Positions 1-7,623 of a DNA stretch of 42,699 nt are shown here, piece by piece. Source of the stretch: JAPLJU01 sp964547985 (GTDB taxonomy: Bacteria > Desulfobacterota > Syntrophia > Syntrophales > UBA2192); assembly GCA_964547985.1 (NCBI GenBank), contig CAZJPV010000020.1:1-42699 (forward strand), given 5' to 3'. Every line of letters begins with the position of its first letter. Position 1 is the first letter of the stretch. The position numbers and the translations under genes are program-made. The notes under the pieces were generated by a model. The model was not told the DNA's origin, did not search any database, and saw only the letters and a list, made by a program, of their open reading frames with translations.

Positions 1-42
1 AAAGCGCCTTTTTTACTACCCGGAGAATTTACACAAGATTTT

Positions 43-318
43 TTACACTACCAGAAACGCTTCTTTCATGCTATCTATTATTAAGACATATTTGGGATAT
101 TTATATTTTGTCTCAATATAGAGCATGGCACCAAATAGCGAACCGATAAGTAACTCCAAAATGTATATTGGAGGCAGTCTGTCTGCATTTTCTTCGAGTT
201 TCTCTATCAGATTGGCGTGAAACAGAGGGGAATCCTCAGACATCACTTCGTGTCTGATGTTGGAATAGATTACATTCCCTAAATCGTGGGCTGATATTTT
301 TTTCTTTAAAAAAGCCAT
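43..318 (-). CDS. Hypothetical protein, 91 aa
   Basis: I do not recognise this protein. It begins with a basic stretch (MAFLKKKIS), has an acidic, charged middle (residues 25-50) and a hydrophobic segment around residues 50-67 (YILELLIGSLFGAMLYIE) that could be a buried helix or one membrane span. The ATG at 318 has only a weak Shine-Dalgarno (AGGCAAG). It is the last gene of an AT-rich, minus-strand run of unknown genes, 83 bp below the next one, so it may be co-transcribed. Its base composition is clearly lower in GC than the genes beyond 2.5 kb, which suggests horizontal origin. No function is assigned. Confidence 0.5.
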   Translation of the reverse strand: MAFLKKKISAHDLGNVIYSNIRHEVMSEDSPLFHANLIEKLEENADRLPPIYILELLIGSLFGAMLYIETKYKYPKYVLIIDSMKEAFLVV

Positions 319-401
319 TTCATTCTTGCCTGATGTTCAGCGTTAGCACTGTGCGAAGACCATAAGCCGTCCGCGGAAATAATTTTTTAGGCATCGTCGG
401 A

Positions 402-854
402 TTATTTGAGTTGGTTCATAAACTCGTGAACCGGCATTCCCAGTTTCTTCAAAAGCATTTCCATTGCCGATGCTCGAAGTGTATCTCCAGCTCTAAGAAA
501 GTCAGCGTGCCGGTTAATCATAGAATGGATGATAATCTTGCGAAAATGGTCGCTGTCGCTCTTTGGAAGAATAATTACCTTGTTTATGACTACTGCGAAG
601 AAAAAACCAATGATGATTGCAAACCCTGCGAGCCATCCAAATTTCCAGAAGCCATATATCAGCCCACCCGCACAGATGATAGAGACCGCAATAGCAAACG
701 TCGAAAATTTTGGCGGAGTGATTGCATCTTGATACCCTGTGGGCGTGACGTCATCACTTAAAGACCTCCCGATACTAAGCGTTGCACCGGTGAAAGCGAG
801 AACATAACCCAACGCCAAAGAAATAAGGAACATACAAATAAGATAGACTGTCAT
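402..854 (-). CDS. Small inner-membrane protein, unknown function (150 aa)
   Basis: Three hydrophobic segments are visible: residues 3-25 (beginning MTVYLICMFLISLALGYVLA), 52-70 (FAIAVSIICAGGLIYGFW) and 73-95 (GWLAGFAIIIGFFFAVVIN). They are followed by a soluble C-terminal tail of about 55 residues. This gives a three-span membrane protein; the family is not recognised. Its ATG overlaps the stop of the upstream gene (851-1345) by four bases (ATGA), the usual sign of translational coupling, so the two products probably act together. AT-rich codon use matches its neighbours and differs from the rest of the window. Confidence 0.6.
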   Translation of the reverse strand: MTVYLICMFLISLALGYVLAFTGATLSIGRSLSDDVTPTGYQDAITPPKFSTFAIAVSIICAGGLIYGFWKFGWLAGFAIIIGFFFAVVINKVIILPKSDSDHFRKIIIHSMINRHADFLRAGDTLRASAMEMLLKKLGMPVHEFMNQLK

Positions 855-1345
855 ATTCTCAACTCGTGCTGATTCGAGAGAGTATATCCTGTAATATAAA
901 TATCGTCTGACTTGCCCTCTCTCTGCATTTTTTTGAGACTCATTTCTATTCGTAACTTCCCTTGAAATGGCACAAATAATTTCGTTAATTCTTCATAAGA
1001 TGTTGGATGCAGACCAATGATTATGCGCACAATATCATCTGAGTTACCGCTTTCTTCGTAAAACTCTACCCAACCAATGCCATAGTGTTCATCACCCGAC
1101 TGAATATCAGGCCAATCATCTAATTTTCCAATAATAACGTAATAGGTTTGTTTTCCGGGACATGTTAATTCATAAGTTAAGTGTGAAAAAGGCTTTTTAT
1201 TACCTGAAAGTTTATCACCTCTGACCTGATGTTTAATCAATATCTCGGAAACATCTAAGACAAGCCACTTTTCACCTTTTGATGACCACTCTCCTTTATA
1301 TAATTTTGCCCTATCATCCCAAAAAGTATCTTGTTTTGCGTCCAT
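851..1345 (-). CDS. Hypothetical soluble protein (164 aa), coupled to a membrane protein gene
   Basis: No signal peptide, membrane segment or motif is recognised. The protein is rich in charged residues and predicted to be soluble and cytoplasmic. The ATG at 1345 lies five bases after the stop of a small open fragment (1351-1470), and the gene overlaps the downstream membrane-protein gene by four bases. The arrangement is a compact two-gene unit of a soluble and a three-span membrane protein. An immunity or effector-like role is possible in such AT-rich islands, but nothing in the sequence shows it. I leave the function open. Confidence 0.55.
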   Translation of the reverse strand: MDAKQDTFWDDRAKLYKGEWSSKGEKWLVLDVSEILIKHQVRGDKLSGNKKPFSHLTYELTCPGKQTYYVIIGKLDDWPDIQSGDEHYGIGWVEFYEESGNSDDIVRIIIGLHPTSYEELTKLFVPFQGKLRIEMSLKKMQREGKSDDIYITGYTLSNQHELRI

Positions 1346-1350
1346 TTTGC

Positions 1351-1470
1351 CTACGAACCTGCGACTTTCATTTCATAAAATGTGGAACCATATTTTTTCT
1401 TGTAATCTTCCATTTCTCTTAAATGTTGAAGCCTATCTTTTTTTTCTTTGCTTCCCGAAGGTTGTCCCGC
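1351..1470 (-). pseudogene. Possible 3' remnant of a small gene
   Basis: The minus strand has an open stretch ending in TAG at 1351-1353, five bases before the ATG of the 851-1345 gene. It reads as a lysine-rich helix (core MEDYKKKYGSTFYEM) and is closed upstream by an in-frame TGA near 1470. The only good start inside it would give about 20 residues. Position and spacing suggest the tail of a gene once co-transcribed with 851-1345 and now truncated. It could also be chance. Confidence 0.25.
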
Positions 1471-1499
1471 TTTTCAAGATGACGGAGATAAAATTGAGC

Positions 1500-2150
1500 T
1501 TACTTGCTCAAGATAGGATAGAGGTCCGGACAGCACTGTCGGCAATAATCCATAAACGCTTCGTTCTCCCCTTTTACTGTCTCCTCGTAGCTCATCAGAT
1601 CTTGCTCTGGCGGGACATTGAGTCCGGCAGCACGTGCTCGTTCCCAATTTTCTTTCGGCCATGCTGCGTGTGTCTGATCGAACATCCTTCTTATTATGTG
1701 AGGATAGATCGCGCCCAAAGCAGCTCCTTGCTCCGAATACTGCCATGATAGTTCCTCCGCATTGTCTGGAGTAAACTTTTCCATCCCGTGCTCTAAGAAA
1801 AACTTATTGGCATCGCCTATATAACCCACTCGTCCAATGAACTCTGCACCGACGCAATCCGCGAACGTCGTCGAGGTGGTCAAGGAATGTGTCTCGAGAT
1901 GCTTTACTACTCCGGTGAAGACTTTCTTTACGGCACCGGACGGCCCACTCACCCCCAGAAATGCATACCCAAAGTCATCAAGATTGGCAGAATGCTTTGT
2001 TCCAAGGATCCCGCTTAACTGAAAGAAATAGCCCCATATTCCCCAGCACTGGCCATATTTTAGATACGACTTGCCCAGGATAGGCTTATTCACTTCTTGC
2101 TTAATTCTTAATCGTGCCAAAACTCGGTCGTATCCCAATACATTCTCCAT
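1500..2150 (-). CDS. Hypothetical protein (216 aa)
   Basis: A full-length open frame of about 216 residues starting at MENVLGYDR. I prefer the ATG at 2150, which has GAGAAAAGC just before it, over a TTG ten codons upstream. There is no signal peptide. The middle is glycine-rich with aromatic residues (residues about 45-85). The C-terminal half has many Trp, Glu and His residues and a final CRQCC cysteine cluster, although spacing is not that of a known zinc site. I do not recognise the family. It is a separate unit, about 150 bp upstream of the two-gene cluster at 402-1345, and shares its AT-rich composition. Confidence 0.55.
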   Translation of the reverse strand: MENVLGYDRVLARLRIKQEVNKPILGKSYLKYGQCWGIWGYFFQLSGILGTKHSANLDDFGYAFLGVSGPSGAVKKVFTGVVKHLETHSLTTSTTFADCVGAEFIGRVGYIGDANKFFLEHGMEKFTPDNAEELSWQYSEQGAALGAIYPHIIRRMFDQTHAAWPKENWERARAAGLNVPPEQDLMSYEETVKGENEAFMDYCRQCCPDLYPILSK

Positions 2151-2233
2151 GCTTTTCTCGATTCTTTCACCTAACAGCAAGCATCAGTGGTGCCGACCGT
2201 CGTAGAGTTCTCTTAAGCAACTTAATAATATAC

Positions 2234-2263
2234 AAAACCCCGCCTCTTTTCAGAAACGGGGTT
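2234..2263 (-). terminator. Possible intrinsic terminator (minus strand)
   Basis: AACCCCG (2236-2242) pairs perfectly with CGGGGTT (2257-2263) around a 14-base loop. On the minus strand the stem is followed by TTTTGTATATT, a fair T-rich tail. It would end transcripts arriving from the 2468-2716 gene or from lexA further upstream. Confidence 0.4.
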
Positions 2264-2375
2264 CGCAGATGTTACACAGTATTTCCTCCTTATTGCACAC
2301 AGACGGTTCCAAATTGTCTCTTTCTTTAATCAAAAAAATATCAGAGCCGCAACCTTTTTTAATACGGGGCCGGGG

Positions 2376-2470
2376 TAAAAAGGGGACAGGCTACTTTTTC
2401 GATCTAATATTCAGTTGTCCGAAGCTTTATCTTTTCAACAATCTAAAAAAAGTAGCCTGTCCCCTTTTTA
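2376..2470. repeat. Perfect 24-bp inverted repeat flanking a 47-bp loop
   Basis: The left arm 2376-2399 (core AAAAAGGGGACAGGCTACTT) and right arm 2447-2470 are exact reverse complements over 24 bp, separated by 47 bp of AT-rich sequence. Both arms begin and end in A/T runs, so each half alone is also hairpin-terminator-like. The TAA stop of the 82-residue gene on the minus strand lies inside the right arm. From memory, closely similar G/C-box words recur in deltaproteobacterial genomes as REP/BIME-like elements, sometimes near IS200-type transposases. No transposase is present here. Confidence 0.75.
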
Positions 2471-2716
2471 TCCCGCGAGCAGCCTGATGCAGAGGGGGAT
2501 GATGACGATCACGGCCGCGGTGACCGCCACCCAGCAGAAAATATCCATCGGCTTCTCCAGCTTGAGCGCCATCTCTTCCCAGTCCTTCTCCTCGATCAAA
2601 CGCCTGCACCTGGACAAGAGCCCGGCCCGTTCCGTTTTTGCGGCCAAACCCATTTCCGCCGCGTCAAGGGGAAGCGGAAGGGTACACCCGTCTGCCTTCA
2701 TGGTCTTCACGCCCAT
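2468..2716 (-). CDS. Small tail-anchored hypothetical protein (82 aa)
   Basis: The first ~55 residues are soluble and charged (CRRLIEEKDWEEMALKLEKP). They are followed by one hydrophobic segment at residues 58-80 (DIFCWVAVTAAVIVIIPLCI), so the protein looks anchored in the membrane by its C-terminus. Family not recognised. It lies 39 bp downstream of lexA in the same direction and could be in its transcript, though the short gap also holds an AT-rich stretch. Its stop codon sits in the 24-bp inverted repeat, so its transcript would end in that hairpin. Composition is GC-rich, like the main chromosome and unlike the genes below 2.2 kb. Confidence 0.5.
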   Translation of the reverse strand: MGVKTMKADGCTLPLPLDAAEMGLAAKTERAGLLSRCRRLIEEKDWEEMALKLEKPMDIFCWVAVTAAVIVIIPLCIRLLAG

Positions 2717-2755
2717 ATGATAACCTCACTTTCAAATTGAAACTGATTTTTAATT

Positions 2756-3358
2756 TCACCGGTGACCGACGCTTCCGCGATCGTACTTGCGAAGAACGGC
2801 CGTGATGACCCCCCCGAGGCGAAGCTCCGACTTTGCCCTGATGGGGGGATAATTCCGATTGGCCGATTCGAGGATGGTGTCCCTTCCCCGTGTCCTCAGG
2901 TATTTCATCGTCCACTGCCCGTCGACCTCGGCAAGGACAATATCCCCGCTCTTCGGCGCCCTGTCTTTTTCCACGATTACGAGATCACCCTCCATGATGC
3001 CTTCGTCGATCATGGAATCCCCCCGGACCCTGACGAAAAAGGTGGCGTCGGGACGGGTGATCAGGTACTCATCCAGCGAGACGACATCGCGGAGCTCCTC
3101 TTCGGCCGGCGCAGGGAGCCCCGCCTGGATATCCCCAACCAGAGGAAGGGGAAAGGCCCTGCGTGCTGGCCTCAGGTGCCGCCGGTCCTTTTCCAGAAGG
3201 CCCTTCGAGATCAGCTTCTGCACCCAGAAATAGACGACGCTCTTGGATCGAACTTCGAGCAGACCCATCATCTCCGCGTAGGTCGGCATGCGCCTGTTCT
3301 CGCGGTAGAAAGCGGCGATCCTCCTCTGGACGCCCTCCGTCGTCCGCCATCTCGTCAT
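2756..3358 (-). CDS. lexA: LexA-like SOS repressor / S24 autopeptidase (200 aa)
   Basis: The protein binds operators as a dimer and cleaves itself when RecA filaments form, which derepresses SOS genes. Residues 1-60 form a winged helix-turn-helix (TTEGVQRRIAAFYRENRRMP, then YAEMMGLLEVRSKS). The S24 peptidase domain follows: scissile Ala79-Gly80 in GDIQAGLP, nucleophile Ser115 in VRGDSM, general base Lys152 in WTMKYL. Length is typical of LexA (about 200). I chose the ATG at 3358; an upstream in-frame extension would run through the operator. A GAAC-N4-GTTC box lies 14 bp upstream, supporting autoregulation. A prophage repressor of the same fold is the alternative, but no phage genes are nearby. 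Confidence 0.88.
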   Translation of the reverse strand: MTRWRTTEGVQRRIAAFYRENRRMPTYAEMMGLLEVRSKSVVYFWVQKLISKGLLEKDRRHLRPARRAFPLPLVGDIQAGLPAPAEEELRDVVSLDEYLITRPDATFFVRVRGDSMIDEGIMEGDLVIVEKDRAPKSGDIVLAEVDGQWTMKYLRTRGRDTILESANRNYPPIRAKSELRLGGVITAVLRKYDRGSVGHR

Positions 3359-3371
3359 GGGTGAATTATAA

Positions 3372-3387
3372 TAGAACGTTCGTTCTA
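3372..3387. promoter_or_regulatory. LexA operator (TAGAAC-N4-GTTCTA)
   Basis: TAGAACGTTCGTTCTA has perfect 6-bp inverted arms around a 4-bp centre. The inner GAAC-N4-GTTC is the LexA box form known from Bacillus and several deltaproteobacteria, rather than the CTG-N10-CAG of E. coli. Its position just upstream of the lexA start fits autorepression. Confidence 0.8.
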
Positions 3388-3434
3388 ATAGCAAGTAAAA
3401 AAATAAAGCTTTGATTTCTTCGGAACCGGGATAA

Positions 3435-3466
3435 AAAAAGGGGCTGCAGTCTGCAACCCCCTTTTG
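3435..3466 (-). terminator. Intrinsic terminator between cytochrome gene and lexA
   Basis: AAAAGGGG, TGCA / TGCA and CCCCTTTT form a hairpin with a three-base loop and one mismatch. It is flanked by A runs on one side and TTTT on the other. It lies 27 bp past the stop of the cytochrome gene and would insulate lexA from that transcript. Confidence 0.65.
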
Positions 3467-3492
3467 ATTCTCAGCCTCCAAGTTTCTTGCCT

Positions 3493-4098
3493 TTAGTCCG
3501 GGCAGGCTGCCCCCTTGTTCGCCCACTCATGCATCTTCGCTGAGAATTCCTTATGGCTCATCTTCGGGGTTGTTCGTCCTTCGCCGGGGTTCCAGCCCCA
3601 AAGCACGAGGGGATCTTTCGAGATGTGATCGACGACCTGCACCCCTGTCTTGCCACCGTTTTGTTTCGGGTCCTTCAGTTGTCGGCAGAGTTCTCCCGGT
3701 GTCCTTCCCTGAAAGATCATCGGCATCGCCTCCGGAGGCATATGCCAGTTGGGTACACCGGGGGTTCCCCCGGCCTGATTCGTGTCCCGGTGGCACATCG
3801 TGCATTGCATGGTGCCGACACCCTTGCCCTCGGGGCCTCGCTTGACGTTGAACATGTGGGGCTGTGAATCATCGCGGATCAGCGGCCCGTCCCCAGAGGG
3901 GTGGCAATTCAGACAACGAGGGTGGTAGAGGACCTCCACCGCGGCGAGAAAGGCTGCGCGGGCACTTGCCTCGTCCGTTGCATCGGCTGCGTCAGCCCGG
4001 AAGAGGGTGTGAAGGCCCGTCACCAGGGCCAAGACACCGGCAAGCAGAACAGCCGCCGCGAATGTCTTAAGTTGATTTTCTCTGTCCAGTCTCTTCAT
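3493..4098 (-). CDS. Periplasmic dihaem c-type cytochrome (201 aa)
   Basis: An exported electron carrier with an uncleaved anchor or signal peptide (hydrophobic residues 13-30, then RADAADA). Two CXXCH haem-attachment motifs are visible: CLNCH at 62-66 and CTMCH at 99-103, so two c-type haems are expected. Nearby Met and His residues (NWHMPPEAMPM, 118-127) may supply distal ligands. I recall similar proteins annotated loosely as isoquinoline 1-oxidoreductase-related cytochromes; no molybdopterin subunit is adjacent, so that name is not used. The ATG at 4098 has AGAAGGAG well placed upstream. It appears monocistronic, ended by the hairpin at 3435-3466. Redox partner unknown. Confidence 0.8.
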   Translation of the reverse strand: MKRLDRENQLKTFAAAVLLAGVLALVTGLHTLFRADAADATDEASARAAFLAAVEVLYHPRCLNCHPSGDGPLIRDDSQPHMFNVKRGPEGKGVGTMQCTMCHRDTNQAGGTPGVPNWHMPPEAMPMIFQGRTPGELCRQLKDPKQNGGKTGVQVVDHISKDPLVLWGWNPGEGRTTPKMSHKEFSAKMHEWANKGAACPD

Positions 4099-4370
4099 CG
4101 TTCTGCTCCTTCTGCATATGATGTTGTCGTCTCCCCACGAGAAGTTCCCGCCGTAATTGATCGTAAAAAATAACAGGCGGAAAGCATCGCAGAGAGATTC
4201 TTGACCAGCTCAATACACGTGCTGTACCGCCGATCACTTCGATCCATTCCTGACCCCCGACTTGCCTAAACACTTTTTTGAATTTATAAAGAATTCCCGC
4301 AAAGGGACGACTTCAATTATTATTCGACCTTTCCGCCGGAAAGGGCCCCTCAGCTGGGATCCCCCCCGAA

Positions 4371-6398
4371 TCAGGCCCCACCTCCCTCGACCGTCAGGAT
4401 CCGGTAGTCCACGACCATGGCCCCTTTCTCGTAGACGAGCACGGGGTTGAGATCGATCTGGTCGATCTCGGGGTGGTCCATGACGAGCTTCGACAGGGCT
4501 TTCATGACCCCGACGATGGCCTTGAGGTCCTTCGGCTTCTGCCCCCGGGCGCCGGCCAGCACCGCATAGCCTGTGATCCCCCGGATCATCTCCGTGAACT
4601 CTTTTTCTTTCGCGGGCAGCAGACAGAACTGGACGTCTTTATAAATTTCCGTGAAGATCCCGCCGAGCCCAAACATCATGGCCGGCCCGTACTGGGGATC
4701 GGTGATAACGCCGATGATGACCTCAACGCCTCCCGGTTTTGCCATGGGGGAGATGGTGATGCCGTCGAGCCTCTCCTTCCTGACCTTCCCCTTGACCGAT
4801 CTCATCATGGAGCCGAAGACCTTCGTGACGTTTTTCTTTTCCACGTTGAGACGCACGCCGCCCACGTCGGTTTTGTGCGAGATATCGGCTGAGGCAATCT
4901 TGAGGGCCACGGGTTTCCCGAATTTCTTCGCGAAGGCCGCCGCTTCCTTCGCCGTCACGGCAAGTTTTGCATCCACGGCGGGGATCTTATTTTTTTTCAG
5001 AAGTTTTACCGCCTCGGGCGCCGGCATCAGGGCCGGTGCGGAAGCGTGGCCCTCTTCCGCCCTTTGCACCTTCACTTCATCGAAGGCGAAGAACTGGGCC
5101 AGGGCCCTGACGCCCCGCTCCGGCGTGGGGAAGACGGGAATCCCCTTCTTGTGCATGAGTGCTGTTTCCTCCCGCTCCACGTCGGCGCCGCCGCAGAAGA
5201 CAACGAGTTCCCCCTTGCCGGTGACGATGTCGGAGGCCCCGTGGATCGGGTCACCGAAGATCACGACGGAAGTGTCATAATCGGACTTCGCCGCCTCGAT
5301 GGACCTCGAATAGAGCGTGGGGTCCGTGATTGCATCGCCGGTGAGGTCGATGGGGTTGCTCACACCGCAGTGCGCCGGGAGGAATGTCCTCAGCTTTTCC
5401 TTCAGGGCCTGAGAAGGTGCGGGCGACTCGAGCCTGTATTTCTCCGCCTCGTCGATGGCGAGGATCGCCGCACCCCCGGAGCTCGAGATGTGAAGGAGAC
5501 GCCTTCCTTTGGGCTTTTCCATGTAGGCCAGTGCCTTGGAGAAGTCATAGAGCTCCTCCAGGTTATCGGCCCGATAGGTTTTGTATCTTCTGAAGATAGC
5601 ATTGTAGATCTCGTCGCTACCCGCCAGGGACTTCGTGTGGCTCTCCGCCGCGACCTTGCCCCGGGCTGTCCTCCCTGCCTTCAGGATGACAACGGGTTTT
5701 ATGGCCTTGGACAGGGACTCCATGAATACATAGGGCCGCTTCACGCCTTCCATGTAGAGGGCGATGACCCTCGTATGGGGGTCCTCGTTGAAGTACTGGA
5801 TGCAGTCCGCCTCGTCCACGTCGGCACGGTTTCCGAGACTCACGAAGGCGCTGAAGCCTAAGTGTTCCTGACTCGCCCAGTCGATGAGGGCCGCACCCAC
5901 GGTCCCGCTCTGGGAGATGAAGGCGATCCTGCCTCTTGTTGTGATGAGCGGCCAGGAGGCGCAGAGATTCGAGTAGGGGCTGTTGACCCCCTGGCAGTTG
6001 GGTCCGATGACCCTGACACCGTACTGCCGGGCCTTCGCGGCGAGCTCCGCCTGAAGCTTCTCCCCCTCCTCGCCCGCCTCTGCAAACCCTCCAGTGACAA
6101 CGACGGCGGCCTTCACCCCGGCCCTGCCGCATTCCTCGATGGCCCCCGCAACCATTCTCGAGGGTATGAGAAAGACGGCGAGATCCGCGGGCAAAGGGGT
6201 GGATGCGATGTCCTTGTATACTTTCAGCCCCAGGATTTCATCGGCCTTGGGGTTGATGGGATAAATGGGTCCCTGGAGGCCTGCATTGATCAAGTTGTAA
6301 AGGACATCATAGCCGAGTTTCCCGGGGGTGTTCGATGCCCCGATAAGGGCAACGCTCTTCGGCTTGAAGATGGCATCGAGCTGACTGATGAGACTCAT
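4371..6398 (-). CDS. NDP-forming acyl-CoA synthetase / acetate-CoA ligase, fused alpha-beta (675 aa)
   Basis: It interconverts acyl-CoA plus ADP and Pi with acid plus CoA and ATP, a way of making ATP from CoA thioesters in anaerobes. Domain order: CoA-binding Rossmann domain (1-130, start LISQLDAIFKPKSVALIGAS), succinyl-CoA-ligase-like domains (about 150-450) with the likely phosphohistidine His254 in ESHTKSLAGS, and a C-terminal ATP-grasp domain with ISHKTDVGGV. The fused alpha-beta length of about 675-700 is normal. The ATG at 6398 has AAGGAGG 7 bases upstream; an open extension upstream lacks such a site. It stands alone, so the substrate (acetate, propionate, an aryl or branched acid) cannot be read from context. 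Confidence 0.88.
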   Translation of the reverse strand: MSLISQLDAIFKPKSVALIGASNTPGKLGYDVLYNLINAGLQGPIYPINPKADEILGLKVYKDIASTPLPADLAVFLIPSRMVAGAIEECGRAGVKAAVVVTGGFAEAGEEGEKLQAELAAKARQYGVRVIGPNCQGVNSPYSNLCASWPLITTRGRIAFISQSGTVGAALIDWASQEHLGFSAFVSLGNRADVDEADCIQYFNEDPHTRVIALYMEGVKRPYVFMESLSKAIKPVVILKAGRTARGKVAAESHTKSLAGSDEIYNAIFRRYKTYRADNLEELYDFSKALAYMEKPKGRRLLHISSSGGAAILAIDEAEKYRLESPAPSQALKEKLRTFLPAHCGVSNPIDLTGDAITDPTLYSRSIEAAKSDYDTSVVIFGDPIHGASDIVTGKGELVVFCGGADVEREETALMHKKGIPVFPTPERGVRALAQFFAFDEVKVQRAEEGHASAPALMPAPEAVKLLKKNKIPAVDAKLAVTAKEAAAFAKKFGKPVALKIASADISHKTDVGGVRLNVEKKNVTKVFGSMMRSVKGKVRKERLDGITISPMAKPGGVEVIIGVITDPQYGPAMMFGLGGIFTEIYKDVQFCLLPAKEKEFTEMIRGITGYAVLAGARGQKPKDLKAIVGVMKALSKLVMDHPEIDQIDLNPVLVYEKGAMVVDYRILTVEGGGA

Positions 6399-6651
6399 AG
6401 GGTCCTCCTTTTTTAGAGGTTCTCTTCGGGATGAGGCGATGGCGGGAAAAATACAGGGTCGTTTTATATCACGGCTCCGACGCATTTTCCAGAATCAAGT
6501 TAAGATTCAAGTGTCTCTGACAAACGGAGTATCTTATTGAAAGACGTACGAGTAAAAAAACAGGCAGAACCAGCAAAGGCCCCACCTGTTTCAGCACGAG
6601 GAGAGGATTTAAAGCTCCAGGCAGGTTCATCAATTTATAAAAAACTCACGA

Positions 6652-7083
6652 TTAATCGACTTGATGGGCTTCGAGGAACATCGCCCTTTCAAGGGCCGCG
6701 AAGAAATTCTGGTAAGGTTTCGGATCGGTCACGGGATTGAGACCATGTTGAGCATTGATTCGTACCATTAACTGCGTGTCCCCCCTTGGTCTTACCGTCA
6801 CGGTTACCCGAAGCATAGCTGACGCCTTGGTTGCAGAAAGGACCCCCAGTGTCAAATCGGCCCTGTCAATAATAAAATCGAGATCCTGAAGCGTTGCGAT
6901 GACAGCACGCATGGTTTTCTCTTTATCCGTCGTATCAAAAGCCCTTGTCTGAACACTTCTGAGTTGAACCTGGCTTGTGTCCATATCGAGCAGTCGGTCA
7001 TGCGTGGTCGCACACCCCGCAACCAGCATGGCCACTAAAAACAAAAGAGTCAGACTTCGCCTTCTACCCTTATTAGATTTCAT
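6652..7083 (-). CDS. Small outer-membrane lipoprotein, paralogue of next gene (143 aa)
   Basis: A basic n-region (KGRRRS), hydrophobic core and lipobox LVAGC (Cys24) mark a lipoprotein. The mature part carries the signature also found in the upstream gene: QTRAFDT, then LQDLDFIID, GVLSATK, and near the end a shared DP-x-x-YQ-x-FF ... FLEAH block. The two are tandem paralogues of an unrecognised family. The compact alpha/beta appearance and the LQDLGF-type motif recall BamC-like folds, but this is only an impression. It is last in a three-gene lipoprotein operon and overlaps its neighbour by 11 bases. Confidence 0.7.
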   Translation of the reverse strand: MKSNKGRRRSLTLLFLVAMLVAGCATTHDRLLDMDTSQVQLRSVQTRAFDTTDKEKTMRAVIATLQDLDFIIDRADLTLGVLSATKASAMLRVTVTVRPRGDTQLMVRINAQHGLNPVTDPKPYQNFFAALERAMFLEAHQVD

Positions 7084-7615
7084 GGGCCTCTAAAAACAAA
7101 GCTTTCGAAAGCTTTTCAAAAAAGCCCTGGTACATTCGAGGGTCTGTTAGAGACTCCCTCTTGGAGATAAGCCCCCGGTCGTCGTAGACGATTCTCTCAA
7201 ATGTAACCCGGACAGCGTAATATTTTCGATCCTCACCGATCGGCCTTGTAACCACACTGGCCGTCATTGTCTGTGAGGTGTCAATGGGTATCGGAACTCC
7301 TAATAATACCATCAAGACAACGGCAGCCGCGATTTGTTTACCATCCTGAGCACTCCGATACTTCGAGGCGGTGAGAACCCCCAGTTTTATCTCCGTTTCA
7401 TCAATACTAAACCCAATATCCTGAAGCAGAGATGCACAGGCCGCAAGAATGCGGGCTTCATCGGCCGTCTCAAACCGCCGTGTTTGAATCTGTCGTTGCT
7501 GGAGGGACTCCTGCTTCAGCGCCAGTGCTTCTTCGGGAATGTTTTTGGCCATACAGGCCATCAGGCATACCACACAGAACAGCAGCGTCGTATATCTAAC
7601 GGTGAAATGGAGCAT
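7073..7615 (-). CDS. Small lipoprotein, longer paralogue (about 180 aa)
   Basis: The lipobox is CLMAC, after a hydrophobic signal (TTLLFCVVCLMAC). The mature part repeats the motifs of the downstream paralogue (QTRRFET, LLQDIGFSID, GVLTASK, DPRMYQGFF, LFLEAHE). It has an extra insert of about 35 residues with a hydrophobic stretch (IAAAVVLMVLLGVPIPIDTS) that the paralogue lacks. I took the ATG at 7615; a GTG two codons upstream, two bases after the preceding stop, is equally possible. It is the middle gene of the three-lipoprotein operon. Function unknown; envelope location is well supported by the signal. Confidence 0.7.
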   Translation of the reverse strand: MLHFTVRYTTLLFCVVCLMACMAKNIPEEALALKQESLQQRQIQTRRFETADEARILAACASLLQDIGFSIDETEIKLGVLTASKYRSAQDGKQIAAAVVLMVLLGVPIPIDTSQTMTASVVTRPIGEDRKYYAVRVTFERIVYDDRGLISKRESLTDPRMYQGFFEKLSKALFLEAHEI

Positions 7616-7623
7616 GCTCACTT

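Noticed and set aside
4099..4370. Gene or RNA between the acyl-CoA synthetase and cytochrome genes
   Set aside because: Only a weak hairpin (CCTTTCC / GGAAAGG, near 4329-4345) and no supported frame; probably promoter and 3' end sequence.
6487..6651. Possible small gene between the acyl-CoA synthetase and the lipoprotein operon
   Set aside because: Short plus-strand frame without ribosome site, running into the antisense of the lipoprotein gene; nothing convincing in the gap.
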